A stretch of 64,000 nucleotides of DNA, taken from NCBI GenBank assembly GCA_026708325.1, contig JAPOVC010000014.1, positions 310,001 to 374,000 on the forward strand, written 5' to 3'. Below, piece after piece: positions 17,044-25,958 of this stretch. How positions within the stretch are numbered: position 1 is the first letter of the stretch; each line of letters begins with the position of its first letter. Under the pieces are notes generated by a model, which saw only the letters and a program-made list of their open reading frames with translations, had not been told where the DNA came from and did not search any database. Both the position numbers and the translations under genes were made by a program. This DNA is from Anaerolineaceae bacterium. Lineage in GTDB: Bacteria > Chloroflexota > Anaerolineae > Aggregatilineales > Phototrophicaceae.

Positions 17044-17920
17044 AGGAGTCTGGCCGGCGCTGGTCACGCCCGCTAACGAAGAGGGCGAGATCAACGAAGA
17101 CTGTCTCAATGCACTGACAGACCATCTGGTTGACAAGCGTGTCGATGGTCTCTATGTCGGTGGATCCACGGGAGAGGGCCTCTCCCAGTCCGTCGGACAA
17201 CGCATGAAACTGACCGAACTGACCATGGGTGCGGTCCGGGAACGCGTGCCGGTCATCGTTCACGTGGGAGCTGTGGCGCTCCCGGACGCCCGGCATCTGG
17301 CCCGCCACGCCGCAGATCTCGGTGCGGCCGGGATCAGCAGCATCTTGCCTCCCGACTATGAGAGCGAGGAAAGCCTGTGGCGCTACTATGCCGGTATTGC
17401 TGCGGCGGCACCGGCTACTCCGTTGCTGGCGTATATCCTGAACGACGATCGCGGCACGCTCCGCCTGATGCAGCGTCTGCAAGGTTTGCCTCAGGTGGCC
17501 GGCGCCAAGTACACGGGACCGGACATGTATGAATTCCGCCACATGGTTGAACTCGGTGGGGAGCGGGACTGGTCCATGTTCACCGGGATGGACGAAATGT
17601 GCGTGTACGGTGTTTTGGCCGGCGCTGCCGGCAACATCGGCTCAACCCTGAATTTCATGCCGGGCGTCTATCGGGAAATCCGGCGGCTCGTCGCGGCGGG
17701 TGATGCCGCCGGCGCCGCAAGTCTGCAGGAACGGGCCAACGCCGTCACAACCATTCTTCATCGCTATGGCTACATGGGGGCGCAGGTTGTGGCGCTTGAC
17801 CTTCTCGGATTCGACGCGGGCGGCCCGCGCCTGCCGAATTTGCCGCTCAATGACGACATGGCCGTTTCATTGAGAGATGAATTACGGGCCAGCGAATTCT
17901 TTCAGCTCTGCGCGCTGTAA
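17030..17920 (+). CDS. DapA/N-acetylneuraminate lyase-family class I aldolase
   Basis: TIM-barrel aldolase of 296 residues (family 290-310). The pyruvate-binding loop GGSTGEGLS is at 44-52, Tyr135 and the Schiff-base Lys160 (GAKYTG) are in place, and GNIGSTLNFMP follows near 205-215. These residues mark a member of the DHDPS/NAL/KDG-aldolase superfamily, which forms or cleaves a 2-keto acid through a pyruvate imine. The TGEG signature and GVWPALVTP start point to the NAL-like branch rather than true DapA. ATG at 17030 (GGGAG 4 nt upstream) is preferred; ATG at 17015 is possible. Pairing with a creatininase-family gene suggests a small catabolic pathway of unknown substrate. Confidence 0.88.
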   Translation: MRSFEGVWPALVTPANEEGEINEDCLNALTDHLVDKRVDGLYVGGSTGEGLSQSVGQRMKLTELTMGAVRERVPVIVHVGAVALPDARHLARHAADLGAAGISSILPPDYESEESLWRYYAGIAAAAPATPLLAYILNDDRGTLRLMQRLQGLPQVAGAKYTGPDMYEFRHMVELGGERDWSMFTGMDEMCVYGVLAGAAGNIGSTLNFMPGVYREIRRLVAAGDAAGAASLQERANAVTTILHRYGYMGAQVVALDLLGFDAGGPRLPNLPLNDDMAVSLRDELRASEFFQLCAL

Positions 17921-17945
17921 GACGTCACCAATTTGCCCGAAAATG

Positions 17946-17954
17946 TGATACAAT
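17946..17954 (+). promoter_or_regulatory. Extended -10 promoter of the TetR-men operon
   Basis: TGA-TACAAT at 17946-17954 is an extended -10 element, placing transcription start near 17961, inside the palindromic operator at 17959-17980. No TTGACA-like -35 lies 16-18 nt upstream. The leader to the TetR GTG is about 30 nt. Confidence 0.6.
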
Positions 17955-17958
17955 GGAT

Positions 17959-17980
17959 ACAGACTGACTGGTCGGTTTGT
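17959..17980. promoter_or_regulatory. 22-bp palindromic operator, probable TetR autoregulatory site
   Basis: The sequence reads ACA-G-AC-T-GAC-TG-GTC-G-GT-T-TGT. Sixteen of 22 positions match the reverse complement, giving the consensus ACAnACnGACnnGTCnGTnTGT, like the GAC..GTC operators of many TetR proteins. It starts 5 nt downstream of the -10 box, so a bound repressor would block the TetR-men operon. The ligand is unknown. Confidence 0.75.
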
Positions 17981-17991
17981 AGAGGTTTCCT

Positions 17992-18603
17992 GTGACACCG
18001 AACTACCCAGGGCGTGACCCCGACGGGACCCGGGGGCGAATTCTGGATGCCGCTCTCGAGAAATTCTCGAGCAAGGGCTACCACAGCACCCGCATGGATG
18101 AAATCGTCGCCGGTTCCGGGACATCCAAGGGCGCCATCTATTTTCACTTTCCCAACAAGGAGCGGCTTTTCCTCGCGCTGGTTGACCAGTTTGCCGACCT
18201 GCTCGAGCGTCGTGTCAGTGCCGCCATCGAAGACGAAGACGTAGGCATGCGTAAGGTTCAGGCCGGCCTGCACGCCTGTCTGGACACCTTTGGCAAGTAC
18301 CGGCGCCCGGCCAAGCTCTTGCTGGTTCAGGCTGTGGGTCTTGGCAGCAGTTTCGAAATGAAACGAATGGAAGTGAATGATCGCTTCATTGCCCTGATCC
18401 GTGGCTGGCTGGATGAAGCGATAGAGGTGGGGGACATCGCGCCGGTAGACAGCGACGTGGTGGCCTGCGCCTGGATGGGCGCCATTTACGGGGTCGTCAT
18501 TCGCTGGGTTTACACCGGGGAACCGGAACCGGACCGCATCCTTTCGGCACTCTTGCCCGTGTTGCTCAAGAGCGTTGGCTATGTTGCACCAGCGGACGTT
18601 TGA
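17992..18603 (+). CDS. TetR/AcrR-family transcriptional regulator heading the men operon
   Basis: DNA-binding repressor of 203 residues. The N-terminal helix-turn-helix spans about 14-60 (TRGRILDAALEKFSSKGYH, then GTSKGAIYFHFPNKERLF), and the C-terminal 140 residues form the all-helical ligand domain. GTG at 17992 has AGAGG 6 nt upstream. A palindromic operator overlaps the transcription start just upstream, which implies autoregulation. The 3' end overlaps the menF start, so it is part of the operon. TetR control of menaquinone synthesis is unusual; the inducer might be a quinone precursor, acyl-CoA or an unrelated signal. Confidence 0.9.
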   Translation: MTPNYPGRDPDGTRGRILDAALEKFSSKGYHSTRMDEIVAGSGTSKGAIYFHFPNKERLFLALVDQFADLLERRVSAAIEDEDVGMRKVQAGLHACLDTFGKYRRPAKLLLVQAVGLGSSFEMKRMEVNDRFIALIRGWLDEAIEVGDIAPVDSDVVACAWMGAIYGVVIRWVYTGEPEPDRILSALLPVLLKSVGYVAPADV

Positions 18604-19957
18604 AGGGTCCGAAACCGGGGTAGCGACGGGCCGGTTGCTCAGCGTGTACCTGGCCTGTCCGGGCGTCAGTCTGCGCGACTTTTTGACTTTCTCCCGGGGA
18701 ACTCCGAGATTTGCGCTGGAACAACGTTGCGGTGGGCCAGCCATGGCAGGCGCAGGCATCACGGCGGAACTCGTCGCCTGGGGCGACCGCTTCGCCAGCA
18801 TTGAGGGGCAGGCCCGCACACTGTTTGAAAACGCCCTGGTTGACGGAGACGGGCCTGCCGGGTGCCATCCAGGGCTGTTTGGCGGTTTTGCCTTTCAGGA
18901 CGACTTTGTGCCGGACAACACCTGGACCATCTGGTCGCCGGCATGGTTTGTGTTGCCGCATTACCAGTACACCCTAATCGATGGCGAGTCCTGGTTGACC
19001 TTGAATGTGCAAGTGCCGGCTGACGACAATGCCAGCGAGACCTTGCCTGACTTGCGACATGCCTTGCAGGACCGTTGCCACGAGTTGCAGTCCCACGCCC
19101 GGGGTTGGTCAGAACGGCCGCAGGCGCGTTTGAAGACGCTTGATTACCCTATGGCGCACGCGACATGGGACGGCATGATCTCGACGGCTCTTGACCGCAT
19201 CGCGGACAGTGACCTGCAGAAAGTCGTACTGTCACGAGTTGCTGAAGCGCGATTCGATCGTCCACCGGATACAGAGCTGGCATTGGAACGATTGCGACAT
19301 CGCTACAGCAACTGTTGGCGTTTCCTCCTCGAGCCACGCCCAGGCCACGCCTTTTTTGGCGCGACTCCCGAGCTGCTGGCCGACGTGCAGGGCAGTCAAA
19401 TGAAGAGCATGGCGCTTGCCGGTTCCGTTGCCCGCGGCGCCAACCGGGACGAGGACGAGGCCCTGGCCCGGCAAATGATGGACGACAGCAAGGAACGGCA
19501 CGAACATGCGCTGGTCGCGCGAACCATGCGCAAGCGACTGGCCTCCATGGGGGAGACTGAAGCGCCGGACAACCCGGACGTGGTGAAGCTGGCGAACATT
19601 CAGCACCTGCACACCGCGCTGGACTGTCGCCTGTACAGTCCTGGCGGCACGCTTTCCCTGGTCAAACTCCTGCATCCCTCACCCGCCCTTGGCGGGACTC
19701 CCCGGCAGGCCGCCCTTCAACTCATCAGCGAGCTGGAACCCGTGCCGCGTGGCTGGTACGCCGGGCCGGTCGGCTATCTGGACATGCAACTGAATGGCAC
19801 TTTCGTGGTGGCCATCCGCTCCGCCATCTGCCAGGAGCGGCGCATGTGGCTCTATGCCGGTGCAGGCATCGTGGCGGGAAGTGTCGCGCAGCGGGAATGG
19901 GAGGAATCCGAATTGAAGTTTCGCCCGGTACTGGCTGCCATGGGATTGCAGGAGTGA
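18581..19957 (+). CDS. menF: Isochorismate synthase, menaquinone pathway
   Basis: Converts chorismate to isochorismate, the first committed menaquinone step; cytoplasmic, Mg-dependent, 458 residues. The C-terminal chorismate-binding domain (from about 190) carries LQKVVLSR with the general base Lys, GATPELL, the GSVARG loop, ERHEHALV, and the terminal VGYLDMQLNGTFVVAIRSA and GAGIVAGS motifs with the metal-binding Glu in WEESELK. The N-terminal 190 residues are divergent, as usual. ATG at 18581 lies inside the 3' end of the TetR gene (23-nt overlap); TTG at 18575 is an alternative. The menD start follows 5 nt after its stop. Confidence 0.93.
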   Translation: MLHQRTFEGSETGVATGRLLSVYLACPGVSLRDFLTFSRGTPRFALEQRCGGPAMAGAGITAELVAWGDRFASIEGQARTLFENALVDGDGPAGCHPGLFGGFAFQDDFVPDNTWTIWSPAWFVLPHYQYTLIDGESWLTLNVQVPADDNASETLPDLRHALQDRCHELQSHARGWSERPQARLKTLDYPMAHATWDGMISTALDRIADSDLQKVVLSRVAEARFDRPPDTELALERLRHRYSNCWRFLLEPRPGHAFFGATPELLADVQGSQMKSMALAGSVARGANRDEDEALARQMMDDSKERHEHALVARTMRKRLASMGETEAPDNPDVVKLANIQHLHTALDCRLYSPGGTLSLVKLLHPSPALGGTPRQAALQLISELEPVPRGWYAGPVGYLDMQLNGTFVVAIRSAICQERRMWLYAGAGIVAGSVAQREWEESELKFRPVLAAMGLQE

Positions 19958-19961
19958 CGAC

Positions 19962-21701
19962 CTGACCAATCCGGCCACTATCCAGGCGCGCACCTTTGTC
20001 GCAGCTCTGGCGCAGGCCGGCCTGCGGGCGGTCTGCGTCGCGCCCGGTTCGAGGTCCACGCCTCTCGCACTGGCCTTCGCCCGTCAACCGGAGATCGAGG
20101 TCAGTTCCCACCTGGACGAGCGCAGCGCTTCCTTTTTCGCCCTGGGGATGGCCCTGGCGCAGGACAGGCCGGTTGCCCTGTTGTGTACCTCGGGCACGGC
20201 TGCAGCCAATTTCTACCCGGCCGTCGTGGAGGCCAACCTGGCGCGCGTACCCCTGTTGGTCATCACGGCTGACAGACCGCCGGAGTTGCGTCACAGTGGC
20301 GCCAACCAGACCATCGATCAGGTCAAACTTTACGGCGATCACGCCTTGTGGTCGGTCGATTGCGCTCCACCGGAAACACAGTCATCGACGCTGGCCCTGC
20401 GCCAACTGGCGACGCTTGCCGCGCGCTGTCTCGCAAGAAGCAACGGACTGCGAAAAGGGGTGGTGCACGTCAACATGCCCTTTCGCAAGCCACTGGAGCC
20501 GGATGAGGAAGACAACCTTACGCCGGGCGATGCCCTGTCGGTCCCCGGGGTGAGCTCCGCGCCAACCAGGTCCATGGAACCCGAGGAAGCCGGCAAAGAC
20601 TGTTTCCACACCCTGTTGCGAGAATGCAATCATGGTGTCGTCGTTTGTGGTCCGGGCACTACGCGGGAATTCCCGGCCGAATCCCTGTTTGAGTTCGCGC
20701 GGGCCATCGGCTGGCCGCTCATTTGCGACCCCATGTCCGGATTGCGTTACGAGCGGGATGTTGTCGTGGCCTGTGCCGACACCATCCTTGCCGCAAGGCC
20801 GAAACTTGCACCGGTCCCCGATCTGGTCCTGCGCCTGGGTGCGGTCCCTACCTCGGCTGCCCTGAACGCCTGGCTGGATTCTGCGGAGCCCGAACACCAG
20901 ATCCAGATGAGCCCTTCCGGGACCTGGGCGGATGACAGCCACAGGACAACAGGTTTCCTGCAGGCTGGCCACTCCCTGCTCAAGGCCGCCAGCGCCTTGA
21001 ATGCCGGGAGCGCAAGGCATGCGATCTGGTGGAGTCGGGCTGAAAGGGCAACGCGAAAGGTGTTGCGCCGCTGCCTGGACGAGGGCGACTGGTTTGACGG
21101 CGCAGCTGTGGCGGAGCTTCTAAACCACTTGCCGGCGAACACGACTCTTTTTGCCGGCAACAGTTTGCCGGTCCGCCTGCTGGACCAGTTCGGTTTGCCG
21201 CAGGGGCGCAGACTGCATGTCTTCGCCAATCGTGGCGCCAGTGGCATCGATGGCAACGTTTCGACCGCTCTCGGTCTCGGATACCGGCGGGCGCAACATC
21301 CCCTGGTGGCCCTGGTCGGGGACATAACCCTTTACCATGACATGAACGGATTGCTGGCGATTCCTCGCCTGGGCCTTGCCGCGACCATCGTGTTGCTCAA
21401 CAACAATGGCGGCGGCATATTCAGGCGTTTGCCCGTTCATGAATTCGAGCCGGAATTCACAGACCTCTTTCTCACGCCGCATGACCTGGATTTCAGCCAT
21501 GCCGCCCGACTCTATGGTATCGGGCACATTCTGGCGGACAGTCGCCACATGTTTCTCGCGGCTCTTGCGGAAAGTATCGGAAGCGCCGTGTCGTCGATTA
21601 TTGAAGTGCCAACAGATTCACTTGAAGACTTGCGGCAGCGCGATCGTTTGATTGAAGCAGTCGGCGTGGACCTGGACCGTCTTCAGGCGGAGCCGCGTTG
21701 A
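19962..21701 (+). CDS. menD: SEPHCHC synthase (2-succinyl-5-enolpyruvyl-6-hydroxy-3-cyclohexene-1-carboxylate synthase), CTG start
   Basis: Thiamine-diphosphate enzyme joining 2-oxoglutarate to isochorismate; 579 residues (E. coli 556). N-terminal [13 protein letters not shown] lies near 23-35 and [15 protein letters not shown] near 48-62; the TPP region holds [28 protein letters not shown] and [12 protein letters not shown]. No ATG, GTG or TTG occurs in frame before the ATG at 20148, which would delete the first 62 residues including this essential domain. CTG at 19962 fits: AGGAG (19950-19954) is 7 nt upstream, and it leaves the usual 20 or so residues before VAPGSRST. It sits 4 nt after menF and ends 13 nt before menB. 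Confidence 0.93.
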   Translation: MTNPATIQARTFVAALAQAGLRAVCVAPGSRSTPLALAFARQPEIEVSSHLDERSASFFALGMALAQDRPVALLCTSGTAAANFYPAVVEANLARVPLLVITADRPPELRHSGANQTIDQVKLYGDHALWSVDCAPPETQSSTLALRQLATLAARCLARSNGLRKGVVHVNMPFRKPLEPDEEDNLTPGDALSVPGVSSAPTRSMEPEEAGKDCFHTLLRECNHGVVVCGPGTTREFPAESLFEFARAIGWPLICDPMSGLRYERDVVVACADTILAARPKLAPVPDLVLRLGAVPTSAALNAWLDSAEPEHQIQMSPSGTWADDSHRTTGFLQAGHSLLKAASALNAGSARHAIWWSRAERATRKVLRRCLDEGDWFDGAAVAELLNHLPANTTLFAGNSLPVRLLDQFGLPQGRRLHVFANRGASGIDGNVSTALGLGYRRAQHPLVALVGDITLYHDMNGLLAIPRLGLAATIVLLNNNGGGIFRRLPVHEFEPEFTDLFLTPHDLDFSHAARLYGIGHILADSRHMFLAALAESIGSAVSSIIEVPTDSLEDLRQRDRLIEAVGVDLDRLQAEPR

Positions 21702-21714
21702 AAGGAGCACATGG

Positions 21715-22599
21715 ATGGAGAAAGTGAATATGCCGTCGGACATCGGCAACGAGGACCTGATGCGTCTTGCCGCCTGGAAGGAAGTCAAGCCACCCGGGGA
21801 CGTGACTTTCCACAAGGCGGGAGGAATCGCCCGCATCGCCTTTAACCGACCGGAAATCCGCAATGCCTTTCGGCCACAGACCATTGACGAGATGACCGCG
21901 GCGCTGCTGGACGCCTGGCATGACAGCAACATTGGTGTGGTTTGGATCACGGCCAACGGTCCCAGCCCGAAAGATGGCGTCTGGTCATTCTGCGCCGGGG
22001 GGGACCAGAAGGTTCGCGGCCAGGCGGGTTACGTGGGTGACGACGGTGTGGCCCGACTGAACGTCTTGCAGTTGCAGCGCTACATCCGCAACATCCCCAA
22101 ACCGGTCGTCGCGGTGGTCCCAGGCTACGCCATTGGTGGCGGCCACGTGCTGCACGTTTGCTGCGACCTCACGATCGCCAGCGAGAACGCGCGCTTCGGG
22201 CAAACCGGACCGATCGTTGGCAGCTTCGACGCCGGATTCGGCTCTTCCTTTCTTGCCGCGCAGGTCGGGCAGAAGAAGGCCCGCGAAATCTGGTTTCTGT
22301 GCCGCCAGTACAGCGCGGCCGAGGCGGAGGCCATGGGTATGATCAACCGGGTTGTGCCTCTGGCCAGACTCGAACGGGAAGCCCTGGAATGGTCGCGCGA
22401 AATGCTGAAAAAATCTCCGCTGGCGCTGCGTTTCATCAAGGCCGGTCTCAATGCCGAACTGGATGGTCAGACCGGCGTGCAGGTGCTGGCAGGTGACGCG
22501 ACCATGCTGTTTTACATGACCGAGGAAGGCAGTGAGGGGAAAAACGCCTTCCTCGAAAAGCGGGAACCGGACTTCAGCCGCTTTCCCCGCAGGGCCTGA
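21715..22599 (+). CDS. menB: 1,4-dihydroxy-2-naphthoyl-CoA synthase
   Basis: Crotonase-fold enzyme that closes the naphthoate ring from o-succinylbenzoyl-CoA; 294 residues, probably hexameric. Visible signatures are [29 protein letters not shown] (oxyanion hole, near 97-109), [51 protein letters not shown] and the C-terminal [20 protein letters not shown], all characteristic of MenB. ATG at 21715 is chosen because AGGAG is 7 nt upstream; another ATG at 21711 is out of frame. Its TGA overlaps the menE ATG (TGATG), indicating coupled translation. Confidence 0.97.
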   Translation: MEKVNMPSDIGNEDLMRLAAWKEVKPPGDVTFHKAGGIARIAFNRPEIRNAFRPQTIDEMTAALLDAWHDSNIGVVWITANGPSPKDGVWSFCAGGDQKVRGQAGYVGDDGVARLNVLQLQRYIRNIPKPVVAVVPGYAIGGGHVLHVCCDLTIASENARFGQTGPIVGSFDAGFGSSFLAAQVGQKKAREIWFLCRQYSAAEAEAMGMINRVVPLARLEREALEWSREMLKKSPLALRFIKAGLNAELDGQTGVQVLAGDATMLFYMTEEGSEGKNAFLEKREPDFSRFPRRA

Positions 22600-24080
22600 T
22601 GCGCGACTGGCTGGCGGCGCGAGCAGCCGCGACGCCAGGGCGAGAGGCCCTGGTCGACGGAGACACGCGACCGACTTACGACGAACTCAACAGAAGAGTC
22701 GCGCGGCTCTGTGCCGCCTGGCATGGCGCGGGTCTAAAATCCGGCCAGCGCGTTGCCATGGTCATGCATGGCAACTGCGAGACAGTCGTGCGTCTCTTCG
22801 CCGCCATGCGACTCGGTCTGGTGCTGGTGCCACTGGGCACACGCCTGACCGCGGAAGAACAGGGCAAGATCTTGCAAAGTGCGAATTGCCACTGGTGGCT
22901 ACCCGAATTCACGCGCGAGCCGCTCCTGCGCCTTCGCGGGAACGGGGTTTCGGACAGCGTTCCTGTCCCGCTTGACCCAACTCCCGGCCAGGCTGGAGCA
23001 TTCCTGGACGGGACACTGAGACCTTCCGCGCCGATGGCCATTGTCCATACTTCCGGAACGACCGGGGTGCCGAAAGGCGTCGTCCTCACGCCGGGCAATT
23101 TTTTTCACAGCGCGTTGAGCGCCACGCTGCGCCTCGGCCACCTGCCGCAGGACCGCTGGCTGTGCACTATGCCCCTGTGGCATGTCGGCGGTCTGGCCCT
23201 TGTGACCCGCGCAATCCTGCAGGGCGCGACGGTGGTCTTGCATCCCCGCTTCGATGCGGCGCGATTCATGCATGCCCTGCAACATGAGGGCGTTACCATG
23301 GTCTCGCTGGTGCCTGCCATGCTGCATCGGGCGCTGGACCACCTGGACGGAGGCTGGCCGGGCAACCTCAGAATTGCACTGGTCGGTGGCGCGCCCTTGT
23401 CCAGCGCCTTGCAGGAATGGAGCCACAACAGGGCATTGCCGGTGGCGCCGACCTGGGGACTCACCGAGACCTGTTCGCAGGTTGCTACCTTGTTGCCAGC
23501 CGAAGCGGGGCACAAGCCGGGCAGCACTGGCAAACCCGTTCTCTTCTCCTCACTTCGAATTGCCGACGACTCAGGTCAGGACCTGGCCAGGGGGGAGATC
23601 GGCGAGATTCGGGTCAGCGGACCAACGGTGATGCAGGGCTACCTGGGCGATCCCCGGTCGACGTCCGCTGCCTTGTGCGACGGTGAATTGAGGACAGGCG
23701 ACCTGGGCTACCTTGACGACGAAGGCGACCTGTACGTCGTTCAGCGTCGCGACGACCTCATCATCAGCGGCGGTGAAAATGTTTATCCGACGGAAATCGA
23801 AGAGGTCTTGATCGCGCATCCCCTGGTGGAGGATGCCGTTGTGCTGGGCATCGACGACGCCGAGTGGGGGCAGCGGGTAGCAGCTGTCGTGCAGACCAGG
23901 CGGGTTGACAAACTCAGCGTTGAAGACTTGTCTGATTATTTGCGGCAGCAAATTTCGGCATTCAAACTGCCGCGGCAATGGCGAATCACTGACAAGGGTC
24001 TTCGCCAGGTTTCCGGCAAGGTGAGACGATCGGACCTGGCGTCACTGTTTGAGGACGATTCGTGCCCCGGTTGCCTGTAA
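22599..24080 (+). CDS. menE: o-succinylbenzoate-CoA ligase
   Basis: Adenylate-forming ligase that activates o-succinylbenzoate for MenB; 493 residues. ATP-binding P-loop VHTSGTTGVPKGVV lies near 147-160, with TWGLTETCSQVATLL in the middle, GDLGYLDDEGDLYVVQRRDDLIISGGENVYP (in parts) as the hinge region near 367-397, and the catalytic Lys near the C-terminus in SGKVRRSDL. Although MenE is present, menC, which makes its substrate, is not in the window. It shares one base with the end of menB and overlaps menH by 19 nt. Confidence 0.94.
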   Translation: MRDWLAARAAATPGREALVDGDTRPTYDELNRRVARLCAAWHGAGLKSGQRVAMVMHGNCETVVRLFAAMRLGLVLVPLGTRLTAEEQGKILQSANCHWWLPEFTREPLLRLRGNGVSDSVPVPLDPTPGQAGAFLDGTLRPSAPMAIVHTSGTTGVPKGVVLTPGNFFHSALSATLRLGHLPQDRWLCTMPLWHVGGLALVTRAILQGATVVLHPRFDAARFMHALQHEGVTMVSLVPAMLHRALDHLDGGWPGNLRIALVGGAPLSSALQEWSHNRALPVAPTWGLTETCSQVATLLPAEAGHKPGSTGKPVLFSSLRIADDSGQDLARGEIGEIRVSGPTVMQGYLGDPRSTSAALCDGELRTGDLGYLDDEGDLYVVQRRDDLIISGGENVYPTEIEEVLIAHPLVEDAVVLGIDDAEWGQRVAAVVQTRRVDKLSVEDLSDYLRQQISAFKLPRQWRITDKGLRQVSGKVRRSDLASLFEDDSCPGCL

Positions 24081-24895
24081 ACAATTTGAATTACCACTAC
24101 CACTGCGAGGGCAGTGGGCCGCCGCTATTGCTCTTGCACGGCTTTACCGGCTCCCATGCCAGTTGGGCACATCTCGCCTCGGGCTTCGCCGGGCACTTTC
24201 TTACCGTTGCCGTCGATTTGCCCGGCCACGGCAAGACCGACATGCCCAGGGATGCTGCGCGCTGCCGGCAAGAGTTGGTCAGCGCGGATCTCGTGGACCT
24301 GATGGCCCATTGCGGTCATGACCGCTTCAATCTGCTTGGCTATTCCATGGGCGGGCGTCTGGCGCTGGCACTGAGCATTTGCTTTCCGGATCGCGTCACT
24401 GCGCTGGTCCTGGAGAGCGCGTCGCCAGGACTGCCTACAGCAGCGGAACGGGAACGGCGGCGGCGGCAGGACGAAGATTTGGCGCGGCAAATCGAGACCG
24501 GGGGCGTGCACCGTTTCGTGAACGTGTGGGAACAGCTGCCGCTTTTCGCCAGCCAAGGGCAGTTGCCCGCGTCGACCAGGAATGCCACCCGCCAGCAGCG
24601 TCTTGGCAACAGCGCCCATGGCCTGGCTGCCAGCCTGAGGGGCGCCGGGACTGGCGCGCAGCCATCCTTCTGGTCGCAGTTGCCGCAACTAAAGACACCC
24701 ACACTCCTGATCTGCGGTGAACTGGATGCGAAATTCTGCGAAGTGGCCAGGCGAATGGTGTCGGCCAACCCCGCTCTAAAGCTGCAACAGGTTCCCGGAG
24801 CCGGTCATTGCGTGCATCTGGAAAGGGCGCAGTCTTTCCAGCGTGCCGCAATGGACTTTCTGATCGGCCAGGAGAAGCTGCATGCTCGTATTTGA
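24062..24895 (+). CDS. menH: MenH-like alpha/beta hydrolase (SHCHC synthase)
   Basis: Probable 2-succinyl-6-hydroxy-2,4-cyclohexadiene-1-carboxylate synthase, which eliminates pyruvate from the MenD product; 277 residues (E. coli MenH 252). The alpha/beta-hydrolase features are LHGFTGSHASW near 26-36 (oxyanion), the nucleophile elbow GYSMGG near 97-102, ICGELDAKF with the acid near 220, and GAGHCVHLE with the His near 243. ASPGLPTAAERERRRRQDE resembles the arginine-rich MenH lid. GTG at 24062 overlaps menE by 19 nt. Order and overlap support MenH over a generic esterase. It overlaps the following dipeptidase gene by 14 nt. Confidence 0.88.
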   Translation: MPRLPVNNLNYHYHCEGSGPPLLLLHGFTGSHASWAHLASGFAGHFLTVAVDLPGHGKTDMPRDAARCRQELVSADLVDLMAHCGHDRFNLLGYSMGGRLALALSICFPDRVTALVLESASPGLPTAAERERRRRQDEDLARQIETGGVHRFVNVWEQLPLFASQGQLPASTRNATRQQRLGNSAHGLAASLRGAGTGAQPSFWSQLPQLKTPTLLICGELDAKFCEVARRMVSANPALKLQQVPGAGHCVHLERAQSFQRAAMDFLIGQEKLHARI

Positions 24896-25958
24896 CGGAC
24901 ACCTCGACCTCGCCTGGAATGCCCTGCAATGGAACCGGGATATCCAGCAGTCCGTACACACATTGCGTGTGCAGGAAGCGGGTCTCAGTGGCAAGGGAAG
25001 GGGTCAGAACACCGTTGCCTTGCCGGAGATGCGTCGCGGATCGGTGCATTTGTGCTTCGCCACCACCCTTGCGCGTTCGACCCCGCTGCAGGTGCCCCAC
25101 GTGGACTTTCATTCACCGGCCCAGGCCTTCGCCAGCGCGCAAGGGCAACTTGCATGGTATCAGGCCATGGAGCGACTGGGCGAGTTGGTCATCATCACCT
25201 GTCTGGAACAGTTGGATTCCCACGTCCTCGCCTGGGAAAGGCATTTGGTTGGGGACCAACCGGAAAGCCCACCTCCTGGACTCATCCCCTGCATGGAAAG
25301 CGCGGACCCCATTTTGGAGCCGGAAGACCTGGATAGCTGGCAGGCCGCGGGCATTCGCCTGATTGGCCCGGCGCATTACGGCATGGGGCGCTATGCCGGC
25401 GGCACAGGGGTGGAAGAGGGACTGACAGACAGAGGCCGTCGCTTGCTGCGGGAGATGGAAGGGCATGGCGTCATGCTTGATCTGACGCATCTGTCGGACG
25501 CGTCCTTCTGGCAAGCGCTGGAGCTGTATCACGGGCCGGTGTTGGCCAGCCACAGCAATTGCCGGGCACTTGTGCCGCACCAGCGTCAATTCAGTGACGC
25601 ACAACTGGTGGCCATCATTGCCAGGGACGGGGTCATCGGCGCCGCCCTGGACGCCTGGATGCTCGTGCCTGGCTGGATCAAGGGCGCAAGGTCGAACAGG
25701 CGTGCAACGCTCTCGATGATCGTCGACCACGTCGATCATGTCTGTCAACTGGCCGGCAATAGTCGCCACGCCGCCCTGGGCTCGGACCTGGATGGCGGCT
25801 TTGGACGCGAGCAATCGCCGGCGGACCTCGACACCATCGCCGATCTGCGAAAGATCGCTACGCTGCTCGAAGGGCGCGGTTACAGTTCGGACGACGTGGC
25901 CGCCGTGATGCATGGCAACTGGACACGCCTGCTGCGCAAGGCCTGGGGAGCTAGGTAA
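24882..25958 (+). CDS. Membrane dipeptidase family (M19) zinc hydrolase
   Basis: Renal-dipeptidase-type TIM-barrel hydrolase of 358 residues acting on dipeptides or related amides. Zinc ligands can be read: HxD at 7-9 (GHLDLAWN), Glu in CMESAD near 138, His in LTHLSD near 206, His in SHSNCR near 227, and the GSDLDGGFG motif with the final Asp near 305. No signal peptide, so cytoplasmic despite the family name. ATG at 24882 overlaps menH by 14 nt and so belongs to the men transcript. No known menaquinone role exists for M19 enzymes. It ends in an 8-bp tail-to-tail overlap with the TSUP gene. Confidence 0.9.
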   Translation: MLVFDGHLDLAWNALQWNRDIQQSVHTLRVQEAGLSGKGRGQNTVALPEMRRGSVHLCFATTLARSTPLQVPHVDFHSPAQAFASAQGQLAWYQAMERLGELVIITCLEQLDSHVLAWERHLVGDQPESPPPGLIPCMESADPILEPEDLDSWQAAGIRLIGPAHYGMGRYAGGTGVEEGLTDRGRRLLREMEGHGVMLDLTHLSDASFWQALELYHGPVLASHSNCRALVPHQRQFSDAQLVAIIARDGVIGAALDAWMLVPGWIKGARSNRRATLSMIVDHVDHVCQLAGNSRHAALGSDLDGGFGREQSPADLDTIADLRKIATLLEGRGYSSDDVAAVMHGNWTRLLRKAWGAR

